In this document: piece by piece, positions 35,353 to 44,186 of the stretch
How the letters are laid out: every line of letters starts with the position of its first letter
Numbering within the stretch: the stretch's first letter is position 1
Assembly: GCF_025231485.1 (NCBI RefSeq)
Contig: NZ_CP104004.1
Location: 185,333-249,332, forward strand
Origin: Salinirubellus salinus
GTDB taxonomy: Archaea; Halobacteriota; Halobacteria; Halobacteriales; Haloarculaceae
Direction: 5' to 3'
DNA length: 64,000 nucleotides
Program-made: the position numbers and the translations under genes
Notes under the pieces: generated by a model
What the model was told of the DNA's origin: nothing
Databases searched by the model: none
What the model saw: the letters and a program-made list of their open reading frames with translations, nothing else

Positions 35353-35599
35353 CCGAGACGATGACCGCGATGTCCGAGAGGAAGCTGGGCGTCCTGGCAC
35401 TGAGCGTCGTAGTCCTACTCGTGGGCGCGGTACTCGTCTGGTATTCGTATCAGTTCACGGTCTGTCTCCTCGACGCCGTGGGACCGAATCCACCACCGGG
35501 ACGTGTGCACCGAGTATGCGCTTTTTCCTCCCGGGGATCATCGCGATAGTCGCCGGCGGTGCCGGACTCGTGTATAGTCTCGCCTCGAGATTCGCGTAG
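35349..35599 (+). pseudogene. Small two-TM membrane protein, split by one lost G
   Basis: Starts at the ATG at 35349. KLGVLALSVVVLLVGAVLVWYSYQF is the first membrane helix. After VGPNPPPG one G is missing at 35498-35500; restoring it continues TCAPSMRFFLPGIIAIVAGGAGLVYSLASRFA, a second helix. The whole protein is about 83 residues. It is not recognised. It ends the RPA operon. Confidence 0.45.
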
Positions 35600-35660
35600 G
35601 AAGACACCACATAATCCAGATCAGGATTCTCGACTAGGCCGTGAACTGGTTCTCGCTATG

Positions 35661-36455
35661 TCAGGCGACGCGTGTGCCGCCAGGGAGTGGCACAGTTCGT
35701 GGGCCGGGTTCTGCCATCACGATGTCGTCATGGGGTGCTGACCGGACGGCGAAGGTACAGCCGACGACGGGGTCGAGTTCGTTCATCAGTCCCGGTTCCG
35801 TCCGGTAGTAGGCGAACGCGAGTTCTACAATCTGCTGAACCTCGGCGCGCATTAGTTGCGAGTGTATCCCGGGAAGGAGTCGGTCTTCGTCGAGCGAGGA
35901 GATCGTGAAGTCGATATCGAGGGCTTCGTCGATGTCCATGTCGGCGAACCCATATCTTGGGCGTCTGTTCTCGTTCTCGTTCCTATCCCCGGCTCCGTCG
36001 GGGTCGTCATCGGTGACGTTCTCTTGGGCTCGCTGCAAGTGGTCGTCGTCGACGCCAAACGATGAGGGCGACATTGGGTAGGGGTGTCCCGTGGCGGGGC
36101 CCTCGAACTCGGGCATCGCGATGCCGATGGCGTCGGTGAGGATCGTCTTTGCGTAGGGCCCGCTGAAGAACAGGAGGTCCTCGAGGCGGGTTCGGTCGGA
36201 GATGCGGTCGACGTCGAGGACCTCGAAGCGGTCGGCCTGTGGTGCGAGCTGGTCAAGGAGGAAGTGGCCGTCGTTGGCGGCGGAGATAGCGAGTTGAAAT
36301 TCATCAAGAGCTCGAGCGACGGTGGTGACGTACTCGGGAGGGTATCCGAGGTCGGTCACGGCGTGGTAGATGTTCGTGGCGGTGACGGGAGAGTACAGCG
36401 GCGTGGTGGATGGCGAATCGGTGTCGAACGGGTCGGTTGGAACGGGGGAGGTCAT
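35661..36455 (-). CDS. Hypothetical protein next to the replication origin
   Basis: 264 residues from the ATG at 36455. A Thr/Ser/Pro-rich N-terminus is followed by ATNIYHAVTDLGYPPEYVTTVARALDEFQLAIS and ILTDAIGIAMPEFEG. A very acidic linker (DDDPDGAGDRNENENRR) follows, then a helical part ending in AEVQQIVELAFAYYRTE. I do not recognise a family or a catalytic motif. It sits immediately left of the inverted ORB-like repeat and reads away from the origin, so a replication-associated or plasmid maintenance role is possible. Confidence 0.5.
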   Translation of the reverse strand: MTSPVPTDPFDTDSPSTTPLYSPVTATNIYHAVTDLGYPPEYVTTVARALDEFQLAISAANDGHFLLDQLAPQADRFEVLDVDRISDRTRLEDLLFFSGPYAKTILTDAIGIAMPEFEGPATGHPYPMSPSSFGVDDDHLQRAQENVTDDDPDGAGDRNENENRRPRYGFADMDIDEALDIDFTISSLDEDRLLPGIHSQLMRAEVQQIVELAFAYYRTEPGLMNELDPVVGCTFAVRSAPHDDIVMAEPGPRTVPLPGGTRVA

Positions 36456-36556
36456 CGGCGAGCGGTCTAGCCGCGTAATCGCTTATAAACCTCAGCAGGG
36501 CAGAAATCTCGAACCAGAGTGGGAAGGTGTCGGAAGAGATGTCGATCAAGGTCGGA

Positions 36557-37270
36557 CACCCCCACCCCTTTTTCGAGTTGTAACAGAACGAGGGTGGGTA
36601 GGGGGTCACTGCCGCGTTGCGGCTCGATCAGGCTGTATTTCACGATTCCAGCCGTTACAAACACCGTATCGTCCATTTTCAAGAGCGTACTACAATAAAG
36701 GAATCTTTATGTAGTGCGGTGGCATACCACAACCGCACTAGACAATACCTACGAACGATACGTAAGCTTGCTTACGTATCCGTGAGTGGTGAGGGAATCG
36801 TGGGTTAACATCTAAGAACCGCGCTCTGACAACCTCTCCCGTTTGTCCTTAGTGTTCTCGTCGTGTTCGACAGCTTCTCTCCCCGTGTCATCGCTATCCG
36901 TTACAACTCGAAAAAGGGGTGGGGGTGTGGGTTGATTCCTCGAGGACGCTTCGTGATCTCCACCGAGTGCTGTTCGTGGTTTGCCCTGTGGTCCTGTACT
37001 CGAGGCTCGTGTGGAACTCGTTCATCCTATTCTCACCATCTGATACAATCGTCCATCGCATAATTCTCAAAACTGTGTTAGAGGCTCCCAATCCGTTACA
37101 ACTCGAAAAAGGGGTGTGTCTCAATATTATATTCTTCTTTTGACAAGACGTTACAACTCGAAATAGGGGTGTGCCGGCCCGTCGACAGCGGTTCGAGCCT
37201 GGAAAAGAAGAGATAGCCGACTCAGTCACTCCATCGGTTGAATCCTCGCGTTTACAAATCGAAATCGGTG
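36557..37270. repeat. ORB-like repeats flanking the left side of orc1 (probable origin)
   Basis: Core ACAACTCGAAATAGGGG (A-run variable: AAAAA or AAATA), ending in a G-string and TGTG. Copies: 36557-36584 (minus orientation), 36900-36924, 37095-37119, 37150-37173 and a degenerate one at 37251-37270 (plus). One copy points opposite to the others across the interval 36585-36899. Such inverted arrays with G-strings beside orc1/cdc6 match origin recognition boxes of haloarchaeal replicons; the recognising protein is likely the Orc1 at 37311. Confidence 0.8.
36585..36899. other. Probable DNA-unwinding region between inverted ORB repeats
   Basis: About 315 bases between the inverted and direct ORB-like repeats. 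It is relatively AT-rich and holds three inverted repeats in a row: ATAAAG/CTTTAT (36695-36710), TAGTGCGGT/ACCGCACTA (36712-36740) and GATACGTAAGC/GCTTACGTATC with a 2-base loop (36757-36780). No gene is seen. Melting or regulatory binding during initiation is inferred. Confidence 0.5.
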
Positions 37271-37281
37271 GCCTTCAGTTA

Positions 37282-37287
37282 TTTATA
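37282..37287 (+). promoter_or_regulatory. TATA box of orc1
   Basis: TTTATA lies 24-29 bases ahead of the ATG at 37311, a spacing that predicts a leaderless or almost leaderless transcript. The degenerate ORB-like copy at 37251-37270 sits immediately upstream, so Orc1 could regulate its own transcription by binding there. Confidence 0.55.
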
Positions 37288-37310
37288 CTGGGGCTACAGA
37301 GGATGGAGAC

Positions 37311-38741
37311 ATGGGTGATGGATCGCCGGATATAGATCATCAGACGGAACAGTCTGGTTCTATAGACGAAGTTCCGAGAGATGGAGGGAGCAATTCTGAC
37401 GGGTCCGACACCAGTCAATCTACGTTCGGTGATTCGGGGAGCGGCATCTCGATCATGGATGAACTCCAATCCGAATCTGTCGAAACCGTCTTCGAGAACA
37501 AGGATTTGGTTCGCCCCGACACCATCATCGACGAAGATCGAATCGTTGGTCGTGATGACCAGCTGAAGACCGTCATCACGAATCTAAAGCCCGCACTCCA
37601 GGGTCAGGGGATTCCGGATATGTTGTTGACCGGACCGTCTGGAACCGGGAAGTCGCTGATTATCCACGCGGTCTGTAAGAAAATCGTTGAGCTGAGCGAG
37701 GCTCAGGGAATGCGGTTCGGTGTGTTTTCGATAAACTGCGAGGGACCCGGCACCACCAGTCGCGCTGTCTATCGTCTGATCCAGGAAGCGACGATGAATA
37801 TCGAGGAGGAACCTGGTGTTCCCGAAAGTGGTGTCTCGACAGACCAGAAACTCGAGCGCCTCTGGGAAATCATGCGCGAGCACTACGATGGCGTCATCTT
37901 CGTTCTCGACGAAATCGACATGCTTGATGGTCCATACTCTGAACCAGAGTACAATTCGCTTCTCTACCAGTTGTCGCGAGCTCGCGATCTCGGTCGCTTT
38001 GACGGTCCCGTCTCTGTGACTGCGATTACCAACTACGTTGATTTCATGTCTGATCTCAACAGCCGCGCAAATAGCTCGTTCAATCCTGACGAGGTTTTCT
38101 TCGAGGATTACGACGCGACCCAGCTACGACATATCCTCCGAAACCGCGAAGACGCATTCAAACAAGAAGCTCTCGCGAGAGACGTCGTTCCGCTCGTGGC
38201 TGCGTTCGGCTCGCAAACCCATGGTGATGCACGGAAGGCTATCGACCTGCTTCGGTGGTCCGGCGAATTAGCCGATAAACAGGGGGATGAACGGGTATTG
38301 GAAACCCACGTCCGGACTGCTCAGGAACGATACGACTCCGATCGCAAATTGCGACACATCGGCGGGCTGTCGACTCAAAAGAAGCTCTGTATTTTCGCCG
38401 TGGCCGCAACGGACTATTATTCAAATGTGAGTGTCGACTGGATCCCCGCTGGCCCTTCCTACAGTCTCTATCAGTACGTCTGTGATGTCCTCGATACGGA
38501 CTCCTATGGCCGGGAAACCTTCGTCAACCACGTCACTGAGCAGGCAACCTACGGCATCCTCGAGTTTGACCGACGTGGTCGTGGGAGGGGCAAAGGTATC
38601 CACATGCACTTTGATCTCGCCGAGGACCCTGAGTCAATCATGGAACGAATACTGGAGGATGACCGCTTCTCAGAGTTAGAGCGCGAAGAGGAGATGATGC
38701 GATCGGTCGCCAAGTCGCAGATGAACTCGTTCCTGAACTGA
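37311..38741 (+). CDS. orc1/cdc6: Orc1/Cdc6 initiator at the origin
   Basis: 476 residues from the ATG at 37311. After a disordered acidic head of about 60 residues, the AAA+ part shows PDTIIDEDRIVGRDDQL, Walker A LTGPSGTGKSLIIHAV and Walker B VIFVLDEIDMLDG, with SVTAITNYVDFMSDLNSRANSSF as sensor/arginine region and HGDARKAIDLLRWSGELA as lid. A winged-helix domain (about residues 370-450) completes the archaeal Orc1/Cdc6 structure. It binds origin recognition boxes and loads MCM. It lies between two clusters of ORB-like repeats and beside a PolB gene, which marks it as the initiator of this replicon. Confidence 0.9.
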   Translation: MGDGSPDIDHQTEQSGSIDEVPRDGGSNSDGSDTSQSTFGDSGSGISIMDELQSESVETVFENKDLVRPDTIIDEDRIVGRDDQLKTVITNLKPALQGQGIPDMLLTGPSGTGKSLIIHAVCKKIVELSEAQGMRFGVFSINCEGPGTTSRAVYRLIQEATMNIEEEPGVPESGVSTDQKLERLWEIMREHYDGVIFVLDEIDMLDGPYSEPEYNSLLYQLSRARDLGRFDGPVSVTAITNYVDFMSDLNSRANSSFNPDEVFFEDYDATQLRHILRNREDAFKQEALARDVVPLVAAFGSQTHGDARKAIDLLRWSGELADKQGDERVLETHVRTAQERYDSDRKLRHIGGLSTQKKLCIFAVAATDYYSNVSVDWIPAGPSYSLYQYVCDVLDTDSYGRETFVNHVTEQATYGILEFDRRGRGRGKGIHMHFDLAEDPESIMERILEDDRFSELEREEEMMRSVAKSQMNSFLN

Positions 38742-38773
38742 AGCGCGATTGCGACTTTCCCCACCCTCCGGTG

Positions 38774-39144
38774 TTTACAACTCGAAATAGGGGGGTCATC
38801 GGACAATACCCTTCGATAGCCATGCCGAATGTCGCGTTACAACTCGAAATAGGGGTGTCCACCACCCTGTCCGCTGTTCTTGTGGGTGTCATCTTCGCTT
38901 ACAACTCGAAATAGGGGGGTTGTCCTTCGAGCAGGCTAGCGATTCAACCCTTCCGCTGATTCTCATACCCCTTTGTTTCTACTCGACACTTTGAGCCAAC
39001 GACTTCAAAACAAGAAACCAGCTTAGATGAGCTGGCAGCCACGAATTCCCTATATTTACAACTCGAAAAGGGGGTGTGTTACAACACGAAATAGGGGTGT
39101 CTGGCCACGTCCCTATCCCCTTCACAACGCGAAATAGGGGTGTG
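38774..39144 (+). repeat. ORB-like repeats downstream of orc1
   Basis: Six copies of the ACAACTCGAAATAGGGG core, all in plus orientation: 38774, 38836, 38898, 39055, 39078 and 39121 (the last two have ACAACACG and ACAACGCG). The first three start exactly 62 bases apart, about six helical turns, so bound initiators would sit on one face of the DNA. The unusual placement on both sides of orc1 gives eleven copies in total. The last copy ends two bases before the stop of the convergent PolB gene. Confidence 0.75.
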
Positions 39145-39145
39145 G

Positions 39146-41292
39146 TCAGCTCCAGTTCGTGATGCCAACCACACGAGATCCATCGAGTTCTCGTCGAATG
39201 TCGGTCCGATCCCAACCGAGCGGAGACAGTATACTCTCGACCGCTCTGACGAGCTGAACCTCGTAGTAGGAGGCGTCGTAGGCGTTGATATCTTCGTGGG
39301 CGAGGGCCACCCGGTCTCGCGAGGATTTCTCGTTGTCGACGACCACGTACTCGATATCCTGGCCCGGGTGGACTGCAAGGTCCTGATCGCGAGCTCGTTT
39401 CAGCGCTGCCACGTTCAGGGTGTTCTGTGTGTACCCCTCTAGCGGCTTAGAGACTCGATTTCGCTCGACGAGCCGATCCACTGCGACGGTCCCCGACCGC
39501 AACTCGGTGATTGCTCGTTCGAGACGCCCGAGTACCGCGTCCGGTGACCGTGTGGTATCGAGACGGTCGAGACAAGCCCGCTGGATATCCTCGATGAACG
39601 GCGAGGTCGAGCGTTGTCGGGCTTCGATGCCTCTGATCTTGAACTCCTCACTGTCCGCTTCTTTGCCGAAATACTTCGTCAACGCGCCGGAGTCGCTCTC
39701 ACGCTGCGGGACGAACGCGACCCAGTCGTAGTGTGCCTCGTGTTCGAGCCGAATCTCGACTGCATCAGAAATCTCCGTCGCGAGCGTCTCGAGATCCTCG
39801 CGGCCATCATCGGCGACGTCGGGATTTGGCGTCACCCAGATGGAGTCGACGATACCGTGGACAACGCGCCAGCCACCGGCCTCCAGACGCTGTTTCGCCG
39901 TCAGCAGAATCTCGCGAGCAAACGCGTTGATCGCCTCGTGGCACTCGATACGGCCGAACTTCGCGTTGCTGAACCCTTGATAGCCGAAGCAGGCGACGAG
40001 GATCCACTTCAGCGCTCCCGACCGTCCTTCGAGTTCCGCCAGTCGGTCTTCGTTGGGGTCGTCTCGATTTCCCTCTCGACGGATTTTTGCTTTAATCTCG
40101 TCACGGGCATCGATAATCGGCTGGAGGACGTCGACGAGATAACCGCGCTCGTCGCAGATCGAGTATCCAAGGCCGGGGACGTCGTCGCGGTCGTGACAGT
40201 CACACCGGATGACATCCGGTGAGACGTTCCGCGTACAGATGATATTCGGATAGAGGCTCGAGAAATCGAGTTCGTGAACGTTCTCGTGGAGACCGACCTC
40301 GGGCGCGAAGATGAAGCCGCCACGGTCGGCATCGTGGAGCGTTCCCATCGATTTATAGAACTCGTGGCGCCAGGAGTTCCACGGCACAAGGACGCCGCGG
40401 TCGTGTGCCTCACATATCTGGATCGCTGTGAGGACGTTCCCGATTGACGCCCACGCGAGTTCCTGGACGGGCTTCTTCGAGCGCGACACGAGGTCGAGGA
40501 CGCCGTCGAGGTTTGTCTCCCGTAGAAGAACGTGTTCGACTCGTCGATAATCGCACGGCCGGGCACGTTGTACCGCGCCGGAGAGTGCCCAACCCGGCCG
40601 TAGCTCGAGTACGTCGACCGCCTCGCGAGCTGCTGATAATCAACGCCCGGCCACCGACTCAACGAGAAGTCGTCGACGCCGGCGTCCGTCGCCATCTCGT
40701 AGAGCGTCGGAACAATTTCACTTGTCGAGCAGACCAAGACGTCCGGGTTGTGTACTTCAAGTGCAGTCACTACGGCCGACAGAATGTCTGACTGCGAACC
40801 AGTGACGGTGTCGCCGGCGACGGACAGCTCTCCATAGCTGTCGTTGCTCGATTCGGTCAGCGGGACGCTGAGTCGGAGTGTCGACAACTCACTCGCCGGC
40901 GTCGGATCGATGTCTTCCTCCAGGCAATACCGAAATTCCTGTGAGAAGTCGACGTTGAAACAGGCGAGATCACCGACTGGATACTCCGACAACTGGCGCG
41001 CTTGCCGGGCGAGCGAGGTGATGCGGTCGATGTGCGTAACGTCGACCGCGAGGACTGTCTCTTCGTCCCGTCGAAAGCTGGGCCGTCGTGCAACCGTCTC
41101 GGTCGCGACGACGTCCGGATGCGGGTCGTACACCGACTGGAGTGTCGTGAGATCGATGTCGGCGTCAGGATTACGAGGGGCGACGTAGAAGCGTGGCGTG
41201 TAGTCCTCGCGTTCGGTCGCGACAGCTCCGTCGGGGGTTGCCTCCCACTCGAGGACGCGCCCATCGTCGAAGAAATCGATACTGAACGGCAT
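39146..41292 (-). pseudogene. polB: B-family DNA polymerase, split by one lost base
   Basis: Starts at the ATG at 41292 (MPFSIDFFDDG). After SNTFFYG the frame breaks; one C is missing on the plus strand at 40519-40521 (one G on the coding strand), and restoring it continues ETNLDGVLDLVSRSKKPV to 39146, about 715 residues. Polymerase motif A is HELDFSSLYPNIICTRN, motif B ALKWILVACFGYQGFSNAKFG, and motif C is changed to VHGIVDSIWVTP with a retained Asp (DSI instead of DTDS). I do not see a clear D-x-E exonuclease motif I in the N-terminal part, so proofreading may be lost. It is a plasmid/virus-type archaeal PolB converging on the ORB array. Confidence 0.8.
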
Positions 41293-41294
41293 CG

Positions 41295-41600
41295 TCACGA
41301 GTTCGAGTCAGGTGGAGCAGCCTCCTGGTCATCGTTTGCTGCGACCGCGGCTTCGAGTTCATTGAGACGTTCTTCGTGGTCGTCGAGACGGGTTTCCTGT
41401 TCCAGATGGATGCTGAACAGTGCCGGTAATAGCGGATTCTGGTGGTTCAAAAGCCCGCTGGCGTCGGCGTGTTCGCGGGCGTACTCGAACAGCCGGTCAA
41501 ACCGCGGTTGGTCGCGTCGCCGCAGTGCCCGTCGGAAGTCCGACCAGCGCTCCTCGATGACCCGCAGTGCATCTCGGTACGTCGGGTTCGTACGCCCCAT
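41295..41600 (-). CDS. Small helical protein between RadA-like and PolB genes
   Basis: 101 residues from the ATG at 41600 (MGRTNPTYRDALRVIEERWS). Helical throughout: DFRRALRRRDQPRFDRLFEYAREHADASG, then PALFSIHLEQETRLDDHEERLNELEAAVAAND, the latter coiled coil. It lies two bases from the PolB start and two bases after the RadA-like gene, so one operon. The conserved order in haloarchaeal plasmids suggests a polymerase accessory protein, but no function is known. Confidence 0.6.
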   Translation of the reverse strand: MGRTNPTYRDALRVIEERWSDFRRALRRRDQPRFDRLFEYAREHADASGLLNHQNPLLPALFSIHLEQETRLDDHEERLNELEAAVAANDDQEAAPPDSNS

Positions 41601-41602
41601 CG

Positions 41603-42552
41603 CTACCGGCCTCCTGTGCCGGTCGCCGTCCACGCATCGAGCAGGGGATCCGTGGTCATCGCCAAAGTCTCACCGTCAGCTGTGACGCCTGTCCCGACGC
41701 CCTCCGGAGTCGGCGTCGACGGCGTCGGCGTTGACGGTTCCACGCCCACCTGCGAAGCGCGTGCCGCGAGCAGTTGCCTCCAGTACGCGAACGTCGTCTG
41801 GTAGTACGCACCGTCGTCGACGGGATAGACGAGCGTCTCGAAGTCCTCGCTGACGATCCGCGGCCCCATCCGGGTCTGCTTGCACTCAATGTGGTGGTCG
41901 GCGGCTGTCGCGACCGATGTCGTGAAGTCGTCGTCTCGGGTCCGGGTAATGAGCACAGGATGTCGTATCCGTCGGCGTAGGTTGCCAACCGGGCGAGTGT
42001 TCGAGCCTGCAAGGTTTTCGCGTGGGTCTCGCCGAGGCTATCGTCAGCGCGATACTGGGCGTCGACGGCCGGTGCGACGATAAGGGCGGGTGTGTGGTGG
42101 GATGCGTCCTCGTCATCACTTGGTGACCGCCGGCCGCGTGTCCCGACATCGGCGGTGGACTTCTGGAATGTCTTGTTCACTGCTGTTGAGAGATCGCGGA
42201 CGGCGCCGTAGTGCTGGTAGGCGGTGAAGCCCCGTGCGACGTGGATCCTATCGAGCAACCGCTGGCTCGGGGCGATTTGCGAGAGCGTGGTCGTCGTCGC
42301 GTGGCCGTTTGCATCGACCCAGAATGAGGGTCCGTTGTGTAGGAGGAGATGGTCGAGCACGAGTGACTGCAGAATCGGAACCCCAGGGCCGCCCTCCACG
42401 TCGAGCAGCGTGATACCGTCCTCGAGCGACGGTAGCAGCATATCGTCTGTTGGTGAGTCGGCTTGGCCCGCGAGGGACTGATTGCGGTCGGCGCTCCGAG
42501 TCGGCTGGTTCACCACGAGACGGTTCGATGGAACTGTCGATTGGTCGGGCAT
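41603..42552 (-). pseudogene. RadA/RecA-fold paralogue without Walker A, split by one lost base
   Basis: Starts at the ATG at 42552 (MPDQSTVPSNRLVV). The frame breaks after YADGYDI; one C (coding strand) is missing at about 41958-41959, and restoring it continues PVLITRTRDDDFTTSVATAADH to 41603, about 316 residues. The RecA-like core ITLLDVEGGPGVPILQSLVLDHLLL has GGPGVPIL where a Walker A would read GxxxxGKT, so ATP binding is probably lost. FWVDANGHATTTTLSQIAP and HTPALIVAPAVDAQY follow the fold. It is first in an operon with the small helical protein and PolB. A recombination or polymerase accessory role is inferred. Confidence 0.6.
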
Positions 42553-42707
42553 ACTCGTGTGGATGCCCACAAACCCGATAAGCCGCGGCGTGTCGCTTCC
42601 GCGTTTCAGGGAACGCGAACGGGGCGTACCCAATCAGGGTAAAGTCTCGGGAATCCTCTGTTTAGAGACTGTTTCCGAGAACGGTTCCAGAATCGAGAGC
42701 CACCTAA

Positions 42708-42752
42708 TATTAACCAACAGTTCCACCCCTTGCATCGGAATGTTGGTTAATA
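42708..42752. promoter_or_regulatory. Inverted repeat between divergent genes
   Basis: Perfect 12-bp arms TATTAACCAACA and TGTTGGTTAATA separated by 21 bases, in the gap between the RadA-like operon (start 42552) and the gene starting at 42827. A regulator dimer or tetramer could control both promoters. Confidence 0.5.
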
Positions 42753-42826
42753 GAACACGGCCGTAGAGGCTCCGATTCTCTCGCTCGGAATGTTAATGCT
42801 TGACACCACGTTGTAAGAGGTGCTCA

Positions 42827-43417
42827 ATGAGCTATCCACGAACCTACGTCAATCACCGCGATCCGAATCATCACGAAGCAATCCACCCGACTCGAAACAT
42901 CGGGAACTCTCACGTTGTTGCGGGAGAATTCCTCACCTCGCGGTTTCACGATGCTCTCCAGACCGTTCTCCACCCACTTGGGGAGTCTTTGGACACTCAA
43001 GACCAACACGCGCTCAACGATCTCGGGATCGTTCATGCCGATGGCTCGCTCAACGATATGTCTCCTATCGTCCGTCGATACGTCAAGCTCGACGAGTATT
43101 GGACTCGAACCCATCGTACTGCCCTCAACGAGTTATTCGCCGACCGACGTGCTCACGTCCTAAGCTGTTGTACGCGGTGCCTTCCTGAGTTCTCTCGACG
43201 CGCATTCGAAGTCGAAACTGGGCGGTCTGGTGCTGCACTCGATACTACCCTCGCCCCACTTCTCGAAAGTGGATTTATCTCACATAACGATGACGAGCAA
43301 ACGTCCTATACCGTCGATGAACACCATGCGCTGTATCGGCCGACGGAACGACTCTTCGACGCACTTCTTGATCAAGCAGCTGTTCTCTGTGATCTTCTGC
43401 CACCGACCGAGCTCTAA
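42827..43417 (+). CDS. Hypothetical protein with possible winged helix
   Basis: 196 residues from the ATG at 42827 (MSYPRTYVNHRDPNHHEAIHP). The middle is helical (HDALQTVLHPLGESLDTQDQH, RTALNELFADRRAHVL), with CCTRCLPE as two closely spaced Cys clusters. The C-terminal part ALDTTLAPLLESGFISHNDDEQTSYTVDEHHALY looks like a winged-HTH wing and recognition helix. I do not recognise the family. The inverted repeat 75-120 bases upstream may be its binding site. Confidence 0.5.
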   Translation: MSYPRTYVNHRDPNHHEAIHPTRNIGNSHVVAGEFLTSRFHDALQTVLHPLGESLDTQDQHALNDLGIVHADGSLNDMSPIVRRYVKLDEYWTRTHRTALNELFADRRAHVLSCCTRCLPEFSRRAFEVETGRSGAALDTTLAPLLESGFISHNDDEQTSYTVDEHHALYRPTERLFDALLDQAAVLCDLLPPTEL

Positions 43418-43482
43418 TCGAACGAGTCAGGGCTTTCGGACATCCAGATACGTTGAATAATTCCCCGGTCGAACCAGAGTGT

Positions 43483-44175
43483 ATGTGTGGCCGGAACTCG
43501 CTCTTCATCGACCAGGCCGACCTTGAGGCCCGCTTCAACGCGGAGGTTGTCACGGATGGGGGCTATAGACCCCGATACAACATCGCACCTGGCGAGGACC
43601 TCTACATCATCACGAACGAAGCTTCCGACGAGATCGACGCCTACCACTGGGGATTGATCCCGTTCTGGGCGGACGAGCCCGAGGAGGGCATCATTAACGC
43701 TCGCTCCGAGACTGCCGACGAGAAGAGCGCGTTCAAGGGGGCGTGGGAATCCCGCCCCTGTCTGGTTCTCTCGTCAGGGTTCTACGAGTGGAAATCGCCG
43801 AACGGCGGGTCGAAACAGCCCTACCGGATTCACCGAGAAGACGACCCTGTCTTCGCGATGGCTGGCCTCTGGGATGTCTGGGAAGGCGACGACGAGACAA
43901 TCTCGTGCGTCACGATTCTCACGACGGAGCCGAACGACTTGATGAACTCAATCCACGACCGGATGCCTGTCGTCCTCCCGCAGGACGCCGAATCCGACTG
44001 GCTCACCGCAGACCCGGCTACCCGCAAGGAACTGTGCCAGCCTTATCCGAAGGACGACCTGGGCGCCTACGAAATCTCGACGCGAGTCAACAATCCCGGC
44101 AACGACGATCCGCAAGTCATTGAACCGCTGAACACGAGCAATCAGGCCTCGGTGAGTTTGGTTCGGGATAGCTGA
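43483..44175 (+). CDS. SRAP protein (YedK/HMCES-type abasic-site shield)
   Basis: 230 residues starting at MCGR at 43483, which places the catalytic Cys at position 2 as the family requires; an upstream in-frame codon is therefore rejected. Other active-site residues follow: RPRYNIAPGE (Asn), INARSETA, LSSGFYEWK (Glu) and NSIHDRMPVVLP (His). SRAP proteins form a thiazolidine crosslink with abasic sites in single-stranded DNA and so protect replication forks. Length and motif order are normal. It reads away from the hypothetical gene upstream and converges with the second Orc1/Cdc6 gene. It fits the DNA-maintenance theme of this part of the replicon. Confidence 0.9.
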   Translation: MCGRNSLFIDQADLEARFNAEVVTDGGYRPRYNIAPGEDLYIITNEASDEIDAYHWGLIPFWADEPEEGIINARSETADEKSAFKGAWESRPCLVLSSGFYEWKSPNGGSKQPYRIHREDDPVFAMAGLWDVWEGDDETISCVTILTTEPNDLMNSIHDRMPVVLPQDAESDWLTADPATRKELCQPYPKDDLGAYEISTRVNNPGNDDPQVIEPLNTSNQASVSLVRDS

Positions 44176-44186
44176 CGGGGTCACAG

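Noticed and set aside
38774..38920. Three repeats at exact 62-base intervals, CRISPR-like at first sight
   Set aside because: The repeat is too short and variable, other copies are irregularly spaced, one is inverted on the far side of orc1, no cas genes are present and the G-string core matches origin recognition boxes.
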